Positions 16,943-25,921 of a stretch of 64,000 bases of DNA are shown piece by piece. The notes beneath the pieces are model-generated. The model worked only from the letters and a program-made list of their open reading frames with translations. It searched no databases and was not told the origin of the DNA. Origin of the DNA: Actinomycetospora sp. NBRC 106375 (GTDB taxonomy: Bacteria > Actinomycetota > Actinomycetes > Mycobacteriales > Pseudonocardiaceae); assembly GCF_030269665.1 (NCBI RefSeq), contig NZ_BSTS01000012.1:185400-249399 (forward strand), in the 5' to 3' direction. A program made the translations under genes and the position numbers. Every line of letters starts with the position of its first letter. The first letter of the stretch is position 1.

Positions 16943-16984
16943 GTGACCGACCAGCCCTGACCGACCAGCCCTGACCGACCAGCC
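16943..16984 (+). repeat. Three tandem 14-bp repeats
   Basis: A 14-bp unit, (C/G)TGACCGACCAGCC, occurs three times head to tail directly after the DUF418-like gene and before the terminator hairpin. Only the first base of the first copy differs. This is most likely replication slippage in the 3' spacer. Confidence 0.85.
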
Positions 16985-16986
16985 CT

Positions 16987-17010
16987 GACGCCGGCCCCGC
17001 GGCCGGCGTC
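16987..17010. terminator. Bidirectional hairpin terminator
   Basis: A perfect inverted repeat with 10-bp arms (GACGCCGGCC / GGCCGGCGTC) and a 4-nt loop sits between the convergent membrane protein and serA genes. There is no T-tract, as usual in actinobacteria. Confidence 0.8.
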
Positions 17011-17016
17011 AAGGCC

Positions 17017-18225
17017 TCACGGCGTCTCGGGGGTCCAGGTTCGTAGCCACACGGTGTGCGGGGAGCGGCGCAGCTCGGCCAGCGCCTGCTCGGGGACGGC
17101 GGCCTCGGTGTCGGTGAGCACATAGCCACGCTCGCCGCGGGTCGACAGCGCCTGGCTGACCACGTTCACCCCGCTGTCGAGCAGGATCTGGTTGATCCCC
17201 GCCAGCACGCCCGGGGTGTTCTCGTGCAGGTAGCCCGTGCGGAACACGCTCGGCGCGACCGGCAACGACACCTCCGGGAGGTTCACCGACAACGCGGTCC
17301 GCCCCGTCGCCAGGAACGCCAGCAACTTGGTGGAGACGAAGCCGCCGATCTCCTCCTGGGCCTCCTGGGTCGACCCGCCCACGTGCGGAGTCAGGATCAC
17401 GTTGTCCAACCCGCGCAGGGGCGAGGAGAAGGTGTCGCCCTGCGCCTTGGGCTCGATCGGGAACACATCGATCGCCGCCCCCGCCAGATGCCCGGACAGG
17501 ATGTTCTCCCGCAACGCCTCGTCATCGATCACCATCCCCCGCGACGCGTTGATGAAGATCGACCGCGGCTTCATCGCAGCGAACTGCTCCGCCCCGAACA
17601 ACCCCGCGTTCCCCGGACGGCCGTCCACATGCAGGCTCACCACATCGGCCTCGGCCAGCAACGCCTCCAACGACCCCACCTTGCGGGCATTGCCGTGCGC
17701 CAACCGGTCCTGGGTGTCATAGAAGATCACCCGCAGCCCCACCGCCTCGGCGATGTTCGACAACTGGGTGCCGATGTTGCCGTAACCCACGATCCCCAAC
17801 GTCCGGCCCCGGAACTCGTGGCTACCGCGCGCCGACTTGTCCCACACCCCCTCGTGCATCCGCGCGGTCTTCTCCGGCAACCGCCGCACCAACGCGATGA
17901 TCTCCCCGAGCACCAGCTCCACCACACTGCGGGTGTTGGAGAACGGGGCGTTGAACACCGCCACCCCCCGCTCCGCGGCAGCGGGCAGATCGACCTGGTT
18001 GGTGCCGATGCAGAAACACCCCACCGCCAGCAGATCCTTGCCCGCGTCGAGGACCTCCGCGGTGACCGTCGTGTTCGACCGGATCCCCAACAACGACACC
18101 CCGGGCAGGGCCTCGGCCAGCTCCGCGCCCGACAACGACCCCGACCGCGCGTCGACCTCGATGCCTTCGGCACGAAACGCTTCCACCGCGACCGGATGGA
18201 TGTTCTCCAGGAGCAAGACCTTCAC
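17017..18225 (-). CDS. serA: D-3-phosphoglycerate dehydrogenase
   Basis: The 402-residue protein is the short (E. coli-like) SerA: substrate domain, NAD loop GYGNIG, NASRGMVID with the catalytic Arg, TPHVGGST with the catalytic His, and a C-terminal ACT domain that usually senses L-serine. It commits 3-phosphoglycerate to serine via O-phosphoserine. O-phosphoserine is also the SbnA substrate, so location next to the Dap locus makes metabolic sense. The GTG start lies 6 nt after a TACGCT -10 element, suggesting a leaderless mRNA. Wording of codons (CCC and AAC rich) differs slightly from neighbours. Confidence 0.92.
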   Translation of the reverse strand: MKVLLLENIHPVAVEAFRAEGIEVDARSGSLSGAELAEALPGVSLLGIRSNTTVTAEVLDAGKDLLAVGCFCIGTNQVDLPAAAERGVAVFNAPFSNTRSVVELVLGEIIALVRRLPEKTARMHEGVWDKSARGSHEFRGRTLGIVGYGNIGTQLSNIAEAVGLRVIFYDTQDRLAHGNARKVGSLEALLAEADVVSLHVDGRPGNAGLFGAEQFAAMKPRSIFINASRGMVIDDEALRENILSGHLAGAAIDVFPIEPKAQGDTFSSPLRGLDNVILTPHVGGSTQEAQEEIGGFVSTKLLAFLATGRTALSVNLPEVSLPVAPSVFRTGYLHENTPGVLAGINQILLDSGVNVVSQALSTRGERGYVLTDTEAAVPEQALAELRRSPHTVWLRTWTPETP

Positions 18226-18231
18226 ACCAAG

Positions 18232-18259
18232 AGCGTAGAGCTTCGGTGACTCCAGTCAC
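18232..18259 (-). promoter_or_regulatory. serA promoter with overlapping palindrome
   Basis: On the minus strand a GTGACT -35 (18254-18259) and a TACGCT -10 (18232-18237) are 16 bp apart, and the -10 is 6 nt from the GTG. The palindrome GTGACTCCAGTCAC at 18246-18259 covers the -35 and could be an operator. Confidence 0.55.
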
Positions 18260-18307
18260 ATACTGCAGCACGGTTCACGTCACTACGGCAATCCGGTGAA
18301 CCGAGCG

Positions 18308-18348
18308 CCGGTGACGGACCCCGCGAGGGGCCCGGGGTCCGTCACCGG
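18308..18348 (-). terminator. Hairpin terminator after the RutA-like gene
   Basis: A perfect inverted repeat with 15-bp arms (18308-18322 and 18334-18348) and an 11-nt loop lies 5 bp beyond the stop of the RutA-like gene. It would end the minus-strand catabolic transcript. Confidence 0.85.
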
Positions 18349-18352
18349 GGCA

Positions 18353-19405
18353 TCAGCCGAGCAGGGGCTTCACGCGCGTCCCGAAGTCGTGCACGCCCTG
18401 CTCGAAGTCGTCGAAGGTGAACATCATCCCCTGCACGCCGGGCATCTTGGCGACCTCGTCGACCTGCCGCGCGACCGTCTCGTAGGAGCCGACGAGCGTG
18501 GCCATGTTGAAGTTGACCGCGCCCTCGGGCAGGTTGATCGTCCGCGCGGTGCCGGACCCGTCCGCGGTCTGGTCCTGGCTGCCCTCGTCGGACATGTAGC
18601 CGAGCGCGGCGGCGTCGGCACCCTCGTTGTAGGAGCGCCACTTCGCCTGGGCCTCCTCGTCGGTCTCCGCCATGATCGCCATGAACAGCGGCAGGGACTT
18701 CACGTCACGGCCGGTCTCCTTGGCGAACGACGCGAGCCGCTCGGTGGGCTGGCGGTAGACCTCGGGGTCGTTCACGCCGGGCGAGAGGATGAAGTTGTAG
18801 TCGCCGTACTCGGCGCAGAAGCGCATCCCGCGCTCCGACTGGCCCGCGCAGACGATGTCGACCTTGCCCGTCGGCCGCGGCGAGAGGACGCAGTCGTCCA
18901 TGTGGAAGTACTGCCCGTCGAGGTCGCAGCGTCCCGTCTCCCACAGGTCGCGCAGGACCTTCACGTACTCCGTCGAGTAGTCGTAGCGGTAGCCGAAGTA
19001 CTCGTCACCGGGCCAGAGGCCCATCTGGTCGTACTCGTTCTTCGCCCAGCCGGAGACGATGTTGACGCCGAAGCGGCCCGGGGCGATCTGGTCGATCGTG
19101 GTCGCCATCCGCGCGACGAGCGCGGGCGGGAGCGTGAGCACCGCGGTCGAGGCGTAGAGCTTGATCCTGTCGGTGACGGCGGCGAGGCCGGCCATCAGCG
19201 TGAACGACTCGAGATTGTGGTCCCAGAACTCGGTCTTCCCGCCGAACCCGCGCAACTTGATCATCGAGAGCGCGAACGCGAAGCCCTGGCGCTCCGCCTC
19301 CTGCACGACGTTGCGGTTGAGATCCCACGTCGGCATGTACTGGGGGGAGTTCTCGGAGATGAGCCAGCCGTTGTTGCCGATCGGGATGAAGACGCCGAAG
19401 TCCAC
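18353..19405 (-). CDS. RutA-like pyrimidine monooxygenase (LLM flavin-dependent)
   Basis: The 350-residue protein matches E. coli RutA closely from memory: it begins GVFIPIGNNGWLISENSPQY and contains SMIKLRGFGGKTEFWDHN, VSGWAKNEY and CAGQSERGM. RutA uses FMNH2 and O2 to open the uracil ring between N3 and C4. Other rut genes are absent; the neighbours are acyl-CoA enzymes and an amidase, so the substrate may be another cyclic amide or imide. It is the last gene of the mmgE-LLM-rutA unit and starts at a GTG 24 bp after the preceding stop. It needs a flavin reductase that is not encoded nearby. Confidence 0.82.
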   Translation of the reverse strand: MDFGVFIPIGNNGWLISENSPQYMPTWDLNRNVVQEAERQGFAFALSMIKLRGFGGKTEFWDHNLESFTLMAGLAAVTDRIKLYASTAVLTLPPALVARMATTIDQIAPGRFGVNIVSGWAKNEYDQMGLWPGDEYFGYRYDYSTEYVKVLRDLWETGRCDLDGQYFHMDDCVLSPRPTGKVDIVCAGQSERGMRFCAEYGDYNFILSPGVNDPEVYRQPTERLASFAKETGRDVKSLPLFMAIMAETDEEAQAKWRSYNEGADAAALGYMSDEGSQDQTADGSGTARTINLPEGAVNFNMATLVGSYETVARQVDEVAKMPGVQGMMFTFDDFEQGVHDFGTRVKPLLG

Positions 19406-19429
19406 GGGGGGCCGCCAATCCTTGGAGGG

Positions 19430-20485
19430 TCAGGGAACGGGGACGGGGAGCGCACGCAGCGCCGGGACCACCTCACGGGCGAGGAGGTCGAGGGAGGTCC
19501 GCGCCGCCTCGACCGGCATGCCGGCCCAGTCGGTGCGGAACACGAAGTGGTCGACACCGAGCTCGTCGCGCCACGGGAGGAGTGCGGCGGTGCAGTCCTC
19601 CGGAGACCCCACCACGAACCGGTCGCGGGAGAGGTCGTCGTAACCGACCCGGAACGACTCGGTTCCGGGCATGACACGGTCCTGGCCCCAGTCCGCGTAG
19701 ACCTCGTACTTCCGGGCCAGGTGCGGCATGGCCAGCTCGAGGGCCTGCTCCCGGGTGGGGGCGCAGAACACCTCGCGGATCAGCGGCAGCTCGGTGACCG
19801 GTCCGCGCCCGGCCGCCGCCCGCTCGGCACGGAAGATCTCGAGCTGCCGGGCGACGGTGGCCCGGGTGGCGTGCGGGTTGATCATCCAGGTGTCGGCGAG
19901 CCGCGCCGCACGGCGGACGGCGGCGTCCGCGTTGGCGGCCATCCAGATCGGGGGCCGGGTCTCCCCGTCGGGGCGCGCCACGGGGCGGAAGGTGGCGCGC
20001 ACGCCGTCGAGCCGGGTCCACGGCAGGTCGGCCGTGACGGCCTCGCCGCGCCACAAGGCCTCGACGATGCGCAGGTTCTCGGTGAACCGCCGCACCTTCT
20101 CCTCCGGCGGGACCCCGAACGCGTCGTACTCCACCTGCCGGTAGCCGAGCCCGATCCCGAACACCGAACGGCCGCCGCAGACCACGTCGAGGCCCGCGTA
20201 CGCCTCCGCCGTGTCGACGGGGTGGTGCAGGGCCAGCAGGTGCACGCCCGTGCCGACCGTCATCTCCCCGGCCTCGGCGGCCACCCGCGCGAGCCACGGG
20301 AGCGGCTGGATGTGCGCCAGCGCGTCGGCGAGGTGGTGCTGGCCGGCGAACACGGAGTCCATGCCGCCGTCGCGGGCGGTGCGCACGAGGGAGAGCTGCT
20401 CCTCCAGCGCCACCAGCGGATCGCGGTCCGGCGGCTGCTGGTGGGTGAGGAAGACCCCGGCGCGGATCCCCTGCTCAGACCCCAC
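19430..20485 (-). CDS. LLM class flavin-dependent oxidoreductase
   Basis: This 351-residue TIM-barrel luciferase-like protein has FAGQHHLAD, GIGLGYRQVEYDAFGVP and PPIWMAANA, typical of F420- or FMN-dependent bacterial luciferase-type enzymes. Its GTG start overlaps the stop of the MmgE/PrpD gene by 11 bp, implying translational coupling. Together with the RutA-like enzyme it gives the cluster two flavin-dependent oxygenases or dehydrogenases, perhaps acting in sequence on one ring. Cofactor and substrate cannot be told from sequence. Confidence 0.82.
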   Translation of the reverse strand: MGSEQGIRAGVFLTHQQPPDRDPLVALEEQLSLVRTARDGGMDSVFAGQHHLADALAHIQPLPWLARVAAEAGEMTVGTGVHLLALHHPVDTAEAYAGLDVVCGGRSVFGIGLGYRQVEYDAFGVPPEEKVRRFTENLRIVEALWRGEAVTADLPWTRLDGVRATFRPVARPDGETRPPIWMAANADAAVRRAARLADTWMINPHATRATVARQLEIFRAERAAAGRGPVTELPLIREVFCAPTREQALELAMPHLARKYEVYADWGQDRVMPGTESFRVGYDDLSRDRFVVGSPEDCTAALLPWRDELGVDHFVFRTDWAGMPVEAARTSLDLLAREVVPALRALPVPVP

Positions 20486-21869
20486 GGCAGGCCTCGGCGA
20501 ACTCGGCGGCGGGACGCTCGTCGCCGAGGGCGAGCACGGCGTCGCGCACGCGGTCGGCCCTCGCGGTGTCGGCGACGCGCCCGATGGTGCCGGCGAACTT
20601 CTCGTCGATCTCCGCGTTGGTCAGCGGGCGCCGGTCGTGGCCCCGGTTGACCTGCTCGCGGTGGGCGACCACCCGGCCGTCGGCGAGCTCGATCTCGACA
20701 CGACCGGAGTAGGCGTCGGGGAACAGGCCCTCGTGGTCGTCGACGACCTCGACGCGCCGGGCCAGCGCGAGGATCCCCGGGTCGCCCAGCGCGTCGTCGG
20801 AGAGCTCGGCGAGCGTGAACCGCCCGCGCTGCAGCGACGCCGCGACGGTGAACGGCAGGCTGAACTTGGCGTCGTACTCGTCGCGCGGCGCCCACTTGTT
20901 CTCCGGCGGCTGGCAGACGACCTTGCCGGGCACGGGGTGGATCGCGCAGCGGATCGCGCGCACGTCGGCGGCCGCGATGCCGTGCTCGGCGCGCAGGAGC
21001 AGGGCGGCGTCGGCGAACGCGTGGTTGAAGTGGCAGATCGGGTAGGGCTTGACCGCCGTGCGCATCAGCTCCCACTGGGTGCCGAGGCCCTCCGCGACCG
21101 CCTCGGGACGGGTCTCCCGCCCGGTGAGGTGGGTGGCGTAGAGGCCGAAGCGGCCCTCGTACACCGCGCCGGGCCCGGTCCAGCCGGCCTTCGCGAACGC
21201 CGCGGCCGTGAGCCCGGACATCGCCGCCCAGCCCGGGTGCAGGCGCTTGGTCCACGCCCCGTCCTCGAGGAACTCCAGCAGGCCCGCGGCCATCGAGCCG
21301 ACGACACCCTGCGCCGTCGCGAGCCCCGCGGCGTCGAGCCCGGAGAGCCTGCCGGCCGCGACCGCGGCGCCGAACGCGCCAGCGACGGCGGTGGGGTGGT
21401 AGCCGACGTCGTGGAAGCCGCCCGCCCCGCCGAGGCCGACCCGGGCCGACACCTCGACCCCCAGGACGTACGCCGCGAGCAGGTCCCGCGTGCTCGCGCC
21501 GGCCACCGTGGCCGCGGAGATCGCCGCCGGGAGCGCGGCGGCCGAGACGTGCGTGACGGCCGGGATGTGCGTGTCGTCGAAGTCCATTCCGTGCACCAGC
21601 ACGCCGTTGAGCACGGCCGCATCGCGCGGGGAGAGCCGGTCGGGCATGCCGAGCACCGGGTGGCTGCCGCCGCCGAAGGTCGCCAGCGCGTCGCGGGCGA
21701 TGCCGGGGAACCGGTAGGCGGTGGACGCGAAGGCCAGGCCGACGGCGTCGAGCACGAGGTACCGAGCCCGTTCGAGGACCTCGTCCGGCACGTCGGCGGC
21801 GTCGAGGCCGGCCGCGAACTCGGCGACACGGCCCGCCAGGGCGGTCCGGGCGGGGCTCTCGAGCGACAC
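20475..21869 (-). CDS. MmgE/PrpD family protein
   Basis: The 464-residue protein is a full-length MmgE/PrpD member, shown by GMDFDDTHIPAVTHVSAAALPA near residue 95, the central helical region and the KPYPICHFNHAFADAA stretch. The family includes 2-methylcitrate dehydratase and cis-aconitate decarboxylase, plus many uncharacterised members, so it most likely adds or removes water or CO2 on a carboxylate. The GTG start has AAGGGAG 8 nt upstream. It is the first gene of its unit, 83 bp downstream of the operator copy at 21952. Confidence 0.85.
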   Translation of the reverse strand: MSLESPARTALAGRVAEFAAGLDAADVPDEVLERARYLVLDAVGLAFASTAYRFPGIARDALATFGGGSHPVLGMPDRLSPRDAAVLNGVLVHGMDFDDTHIPAVTHVSAAALPAAISAATVAGASTRDLLAAYVLGVEVSARVGLGGAGGFHDVGYHPTAVAGAFGAAVAAGRLSGLDAAGLATAQGVVGSMAAGLLEFLEDGAWTKRLHPGWAAMSGLTAAAFAKAGWTGPGAVYEGRFGLYATHLTGRETRPEAVAEGLGTQWELMRTAVKPYPICHFNHAFADAALLLRAEHGIAAADVRAIRCAIHPVPGKVVCQPPENKWAPRDEYDAKFSLPFTVAASLQRGRFTLAELSDDALGDPGILALARRVEVVDDHEGLFPDAYSGRVEIELADGRVVAHREQVNRGHDRRPLTNAEIDEKFAGTIGRVADTARADRVRDAVLALGDERPAAEFAEACRGV

Positions 21870-21951
21870 GCGGGCGGCTCCCTTGCGGCACGCAGCGCGG
21901 CGGAGCCGCCGCGCCGGAGGCGGACGCCCGGGTGACCGGGCTCACCGGACC

Positions 21952-21968
21952 ATACGTCAGACGTTTAG
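21952..21968. promoter_or_regulatory. GntR-type operator, copy 2 (upstream of mmgE unit)
   Basis: ATACGTCAGACGTTTAG contains the palindrome ACGTCAGACGT (21954-21964). The same 17 bp occur, inverted, at 26456-26472 in the maoC-gntR divergent region. This copy overlaps the amidase stop codon and precedes the MmgE/PrpD gene, so it probably controls an internal promoter of the catabolic cluster; a TATGGT -10-like element overlaps its edge on the minus strand. Confidence 0.75.
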
Positions 21969-23356
21969 ACGGCGGAAGGGGCGACCGCGAGGTGGTGGGC
22001 GGTGCGCTGCTGGAACACGCGCGCCGCCCACAGCGCCGTCGCCTCCCGGTGCGGCGGGGCGACGAGCTGGGCGGAGACCGGACAGCCGTCCGGGGCCACG
22101 CCCGTCGGCACCGCGAGGCCGGGGGCGCCGGTGAGGTTGCCGAGCATCGTCGAGCGCGACTGCGCCGCGTAGAGCGGGTAGTCCTGCCCGTCGACGACCA
22201 CCGTGCCGTCCGGCAGGCGGGGCGCCGTGGACGGGCAGGTCGGGACCACCACCAGGTCGGCGCCGGCGAACACCGCGTCGAGCTCGCGCTGCAGCTCGGT
22301 GCGGAACTGCAGGGCGCGCAGGTAGTCGACGGCGGGCGTGACGATGCCCTGGCTGATCCGCCGGACGACGACGGGGTCGTAGGTGTCCCAGCGGTCGGCG
22401 TCGACACGGTGCAGCGTCGCGGCCTCGGTGAACACCACCTGGTAGCCGATCGGCAGCGCGTCGCCCGCCGACGGCACCTCGCCCGGCACGACCTCGGCGC
22501 CGGCGGCCACCAGCTCGTCGACCAGGTGCGCGACCCCGGCGGCCACCGCGGCGTCGCAGAGCTCGGTGAACGCGCCGCCGGGGACGGCGATGCGCAGGCC
22601 GGTGAGGTCGTCGCGGGCCGGGACATCGAGCTCGGGCAGGGCGAGGCTGCGCGGATCGGCGCCGTCGGGTCCCCGCAGGACCCCGAAGAGCGTCGCGACG
22701 TCCCGGGCGCTGCGGGCGAGCGGCCCGACGGTCTCGGTGGTCCACGACAGCGGGAACACCCCGGTGCGCGGGATCGCGCCGGCCGTCGGCTTGAGCCCGG
22801 TGAGCCCGCACCACGCCGAGGGCAGGCGCACCGAGCCGCCGACGTCCGTCCCGACCGCGCACGGCACCGCCCGCGCCGCGACCGCCGCCGCCGAACCCGT
22901 CGACGACCCGCCGGCCCAGCGCCGCGGGTCCCACGGGTTGCGCACGGCCCCGAAACGCGGCGGGTGCGGCCCGCCGACGGCGAACTCGGTGGTGGCGTCC
23001 TTGCTGACCGCGATCGCCCCGGCCTCCTCGAGGCGGCGCACGACGGTCGCCGAGGCGGCCGCGGGCGGATCACCGTCGCGGCCGTGGTTCCACGACCCGT
23101 TGGTCGTCGGCACCCCGGCGACGTCGATGACGTCCTTGACCCCGAACGGGACGCCCTCCAGCGGCCGCGCGGTGCCCTCGGCCCAGCGGCGCGCCGAGTC
23201 CCGCGCGGCGGCCCGGGCCCGCTCGCCGAGCACCGCGATCGTGCAGTTCAGCGCCTCGTGGGCGGCCGCCAGCCTGCCGAGAGCCGCGTCGATCTCCTCG
23301 ACCGGGTCGGTGTCGCCGGCCGCGTAGGCGGCGAGGAGGTCGGTGGCGTCGTTCAC
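21965..23356 (-). CDS. Amidase signature family hydrolase (AtzE/GatA-like)
   Basis: The 463-residue protein has the Ser-cisSer-Lys triad: Lys in SKDATTEFAVGG, the cis-Ser in GGSSTGSAAAVAA and the nucleophile in GTDVGGSVRLPSAW. It would hydrolyse a linear amide released by the oxygenases. The GTG start overlaps the stop of a 64-residue gene that resembles the small AtzG/GatC-type partners of such amidases. It ends on a TAA inside the GntR operator copy. Confidence 0.86.
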   Translation of the reverse strand: MNDATDLLAAYAAGDTDPVEEIDAALGRLAAAHEALNCTIAVLGERARAAARDSARRWAEGTARPLEGVPFGVKDVIDVAGVPTTNGSWNHGRDGDPPAAASATVVRRLEEAGAIAVSKDATTEFAVGGPHPPRFGAVRNPWDPRRWAGGSSTGSAAAVAARAVPCAVGTDVGGSVRLPSAWCGLTGLKPTAGAIPRTGVFPLSWTTETVGPLARSARDVATLFGVLRGPDGADPRSLALPELDVPARDDLTGLRIAVPGGAFTELCDAAVAAGVAHLVDELVAAGAEVVPGEVPSAGDALPIGYQVVFTEAATLHRVDADRWDTYDPVVVRRISQGIVTPAVDYLRALQFRTELQRELDAVFAGADLVVVPTCPSTAPRLPDGTVVVDGQDYPLYAAQSRSTMLGNLTGAPGLAVPTGVAPDGCPVSAQLVAPPHREATALWAARVFQQRTAHHLAVAPSAV

Positions 23357-23547
23357 GGCCGCGACCAGCGGTCCCCGTGCGCCGGGTCGGCCGCGCCGTC
23401 GGCCGGCAGCGGTCGCGCGCGCAGCCGGGCGGCCGCGGGTTCGGCGGCCTCGACCGCGGCCCGCATCACGTCGACGATCTCGTCGTCGACCGCGAAGCCG
23501 AGGCGGGCCGCGAGCGCGGCGAGCTCCGCGCGCTCCGGGACGCTCAC
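23353..23547 (-). CDS. Small AtzG/GatC-like amidase partner
   Basis: A 64-residue protein, VSVPERAELAALAARLGF then a short helical core and a Pro-rich tail, is encoded between the dehydrogenase and amidase genes. Both junctions are GTGA overlaps, which argues strongly for a real gene. Size, helical character and position immediately before an amidase resemble DUF4089/AtzG proteins, which form complexes with AtzE-type amidases and are related to GatC. Homology is judged by eye only. Confidence 0.7.
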   Translation of the reverse strand: MSVPERAELAALAARLGFAVDDEIVDVMRAAVEAAEPAAARLRARPLPADGAADPAHGDRWSRP

Positions 23548-24704
23548 AGGACCGTCTTCCCGGCCAGCAGCGACGACGCGACGACCGTGCCGAGCATGTC
23601 GTTCGTCCCCTCGCCGATCGACATCAGCGGGGCGTCGCGGTACAGCCGTTCCACCTCGAACTCGGTGGAGTAGCCGTAGCCGCCGTGGATGCGCATCGCG
23701 TCGGTCGCGCACTCCAGGGCCGCGTCCGACGCGAAGATCTTCGCCATCCCCGACTCGGTGTCCATGCGCACGCCCTCGTCCATCCGCGACGCCGCCCAGT
23801 AGGTCATGAGGCGGGCCGCCTGGAGGCGCACGGCGATCGCCGAGAGCCGCAGCTGCACCGCCTGGAAGTCGCCGATCGGGTGCCCGAACGCGCTGCGGTC
23901 GCGGGCGTAGGCCAGGGACTCCTCGTAGGCGCGCTGGGCGATGCCCACCGAGCGGGCGGCGATGTTCACGCGCCCGGTCTCCAGGGACGACAGCGCCTGC
24001 TGCAGCCCGCGGCCCTCGACCCCGCCGAGCAGCTGGGTCGCCGGCACCCGCACGTCGTCGAGCACCACCTCGCACGACTCGGTGCCCTTGTAGCCCAGCT
24101 TGCCCATGTCCTTGGTGATCTCGAGGCCGGGCGACCCGGCCTCCACCAGCAGCATGCTCATGCCGCGGTGGGCCGGCGAGGCGGTCGGGTCGGTCTTGAC
24201 CAGCACCGGCAGCGGGTCGGCGTGCCGGGCGTTGGTGATCCACATCTTGGTGCCGCGGACGACGTAGTCGTCGCCGTCGCGCCGTGCCGTCGTGGTGATG
24301 CCCTGCAGATCGGTCCCGGCCCCGGGCTCGGTGAGCGCGATCGCGGTGCGCCGCTCCCCCGTCGCCAGCTCCGGGAGGTAGCGCTGCTTCTGCTCCTCGG
24401 TGCCGTGCCGGGCGATCATCCAGCAGGACACCGAGTGGCTGCCGAGGATGCCCGCGATGCCCATCCAGCCCCGCGAGATCTCCTCGAAGGTCAGCGCGAA
24501 CGAGACGGTGTCCGCGTCGAGCCCGCCGTAGGACTCGGGCACGGCCAGCCCGAACAGGCCCAGCTTCCGCATCCCCTCGACGATCTCGGTCGGGTAGCGG
24601 CCCTCGTGCTCCCAGTCGCGGGCGACGGGCACGATCTCGCGGTCGACGAACGAGCGCAGCGTCTCGCGGAACAGCCGCTGCTCGTCGGACAGGCGGAAGT
24701 CCAT
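23544..24704 (-). CDS. Acyl-CoA dehydrogenase
   Basis: The 386-residue protein is a standard FAD acyl-CoA dehydrogenase: N-terminal helical domain MDFRLSDEQRLFRE, central FAD-binding ALTEPGAGTDL and MWITNA motifs, and C-terminal FGHPIGDFQAVQ plus MRIHGGYGYS. The ATG overlaps the CoA-transferase stop (ATGA). In this cluster it would oxidise the CoA thioester produced by the class III CoA-transferase before hydration by the MaoC protein, or the reverse order. Confidence 0.92.
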   Translation of the reverse strand: MDFRLSDEQRLFRETLRSFVDREIVPVARDWEHEGRYPTEIVEGMRKLGLFGLAVPESYGGLDADTVSFALTFEEISRGWMGIAGILGSHSVSCWMIARHGTEEQKQRYLPELATGERRTAIALTEPGAGTDLQGITTTARRDGDDYVVRGTKMWITNARHADPLPVLVKTDPTASPAHRGMSMLLVEAGSPGLEITKDMGKLGYKGTESCEVVLDDVRVPATQLLGGVEGRGLQQALSSLETGRVNIAARSVGIAQRAYEESLAYARDRSAFGHPIGDFQAVQLRLSAIAVRLQAARLMTYWAASRMDEGVRMDTESGMAKIFASDAALECATDAMRIHGGYGYSTEFEVERLYRDAPLMSIGEGTNDMLGTVVASSLLAGKTVL

Positions 24705-25921
24705 CAGGCGGTCCCCTCCCTCGGGCCGAAGGCGCCGGCCGCCCGTGCGGCGGCCAGACGCTCGTCGTCGTAGCCGATCCCGCGCAGCACGGTCTCGGTG
24801 TGCTCGCCCATCGCGGGTCCGCGGCGGGCCGGCGTCGTGTCGTCGCCCGGCGGCCCGACCCGCACCGGTGAGCGCAACGACCGCGCGGTGCCCCACGTCG
24901 GGTGCTCGGTCTCGGCGACGAGGCCACGGGCGAGGGTGTGCTCGTCGGTGAGGGCCTCGTCGACCTCGTGGATCGGGGCGCACGGGATGCCGGCGGCGCC
25001 CATCACGGCGATCCAGGTGGCGACGTCCCGGCCGCGGAAGAGATCCTCGAGCACCGGCAGCAGCACGTCGCGGTGGCGGTCGCGGTCGGCGAAGGTCGCG
25101 AAGCGCGCGTCCTCGGCCAGGTCGGGACGCTCGAGCACCACCGTCAGCCGCTGCCAGAACTTCTCCTTGGCGCACCCCACGACGAGCCAGCCGTCGGCGG
25201 CCTCGAACGCCTGGAACGGCACCAACGACGGGTGCGCCGAGTGCCGCGTGCGCACCGGCTCGTAGCCCGCGGTCATGTGCCACGTCGCCGGGTAGGTGAG
25301 CAGGCTGACCGCGGTGTCGTAGAGGGACAGGTCGCAGTCGGTGCCGACCCCGTCGCGCCGGGCCGCGTGGATGCCCGCGAGCACTGCGATCGCCGCGACG
25401 AAGCCGCCGCTGTAGTCCACCAGGGACAGGCCCGCCTTCTGCGGCGCGCCGCCGGGCTCGCCGGTCAGCGACATCCAGCCGCCGAGCGCCTGCAGGACGT
25501 AGTCGTAGCCCGGCTCCCGCGACCGCGGCCCGGTCATGCCGAAGCCGGTCAGCGAGCAGCAGACGATCCGCGGGTTGACGTCCTTCAGATCCTCGTACCG
25601 GATCCCGAGCTTCGCCGGGACGTCCCCACGCAGGTTCGAGTACACCGCGTCGGCCGAGCGGACGAGGTCGTGGAACACCGCCCGCCCGGCCTCGGTCCGG
25701 ATGTCGAGCAGCACCGAGGACTTGTTCTTGTTGAACGACTCGAAGAACAGCGAGTCCCCGTCGCCCGCGTAGGGCGGGACGTGGCGCCCGACGTCGCCCC
25801 CCGACGTCGGGTCCTCGATCTTGACGACGTCGGCGCCCAGCTCGGCGAGGTGCATCGACCCGAACGGCCCCGCGCCGTACTGCTCGAGCGAGATGATGCG
25901 GACGTCCTCGAGCGGCCTCAT
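24704..25921 (-). CDS. Class III (family III) CoA-transferase
   Basis: The 405-residue protein has the CaiB/BaiF fold markers: LEQYGAGPFGSMHLAELGAD at the N terminus, NKNKSSVLLDI, and LTGFGMTGPRS and GYDYVLQALGGWM in the middle. It moves CoA between carboxylic acids and would activate the organic acid substrate of the cluster without ATP. The ATG overlaps the MaoC gene stop by four bases (ATGA), so the two are translationally coupled. Confidence 0.9.
   Translation of the reverse strand: MRPLEDVRIISLEQYGAGPFGSMHLAELGADVVKIEDPTSGGDVGRHVPPYAGDGDSLFFESFNKNKSSVLLDIRTEAGRAVFHDLVRSADAVYSNLRGDVPAKLGIRYEDLKDVNPRIVCCSLTGFGMTGPRSREPGYDYVLQALGGWMSLTGEPGGAPQKAGLSLVDYSGGFVAAIAVLAGIHAARRDGVGTDCDLSLYDTAVSLLTYPATWHMTAGYEPVRTRHSAHPSLVPFQAFEAADGWLVVGCAKEKFWQRLTVVLERPDLAEDARFATFADRDRHRDVLLPVLEDLFRGRDVATWIAVMGAAGIPCAPIHEVDEALTDEHTLARGLVAETEHPTWGTARSLRSPVRVGPPGDDTTPARRGPAMGEHTETVLRGIGYDDERLAAARAAGAFGPREGTA

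Noticed and set aside
16943..16984. Possible CRISPR-like array
   Set aside because: The three 14-bp copies are contiguous with no spacers.
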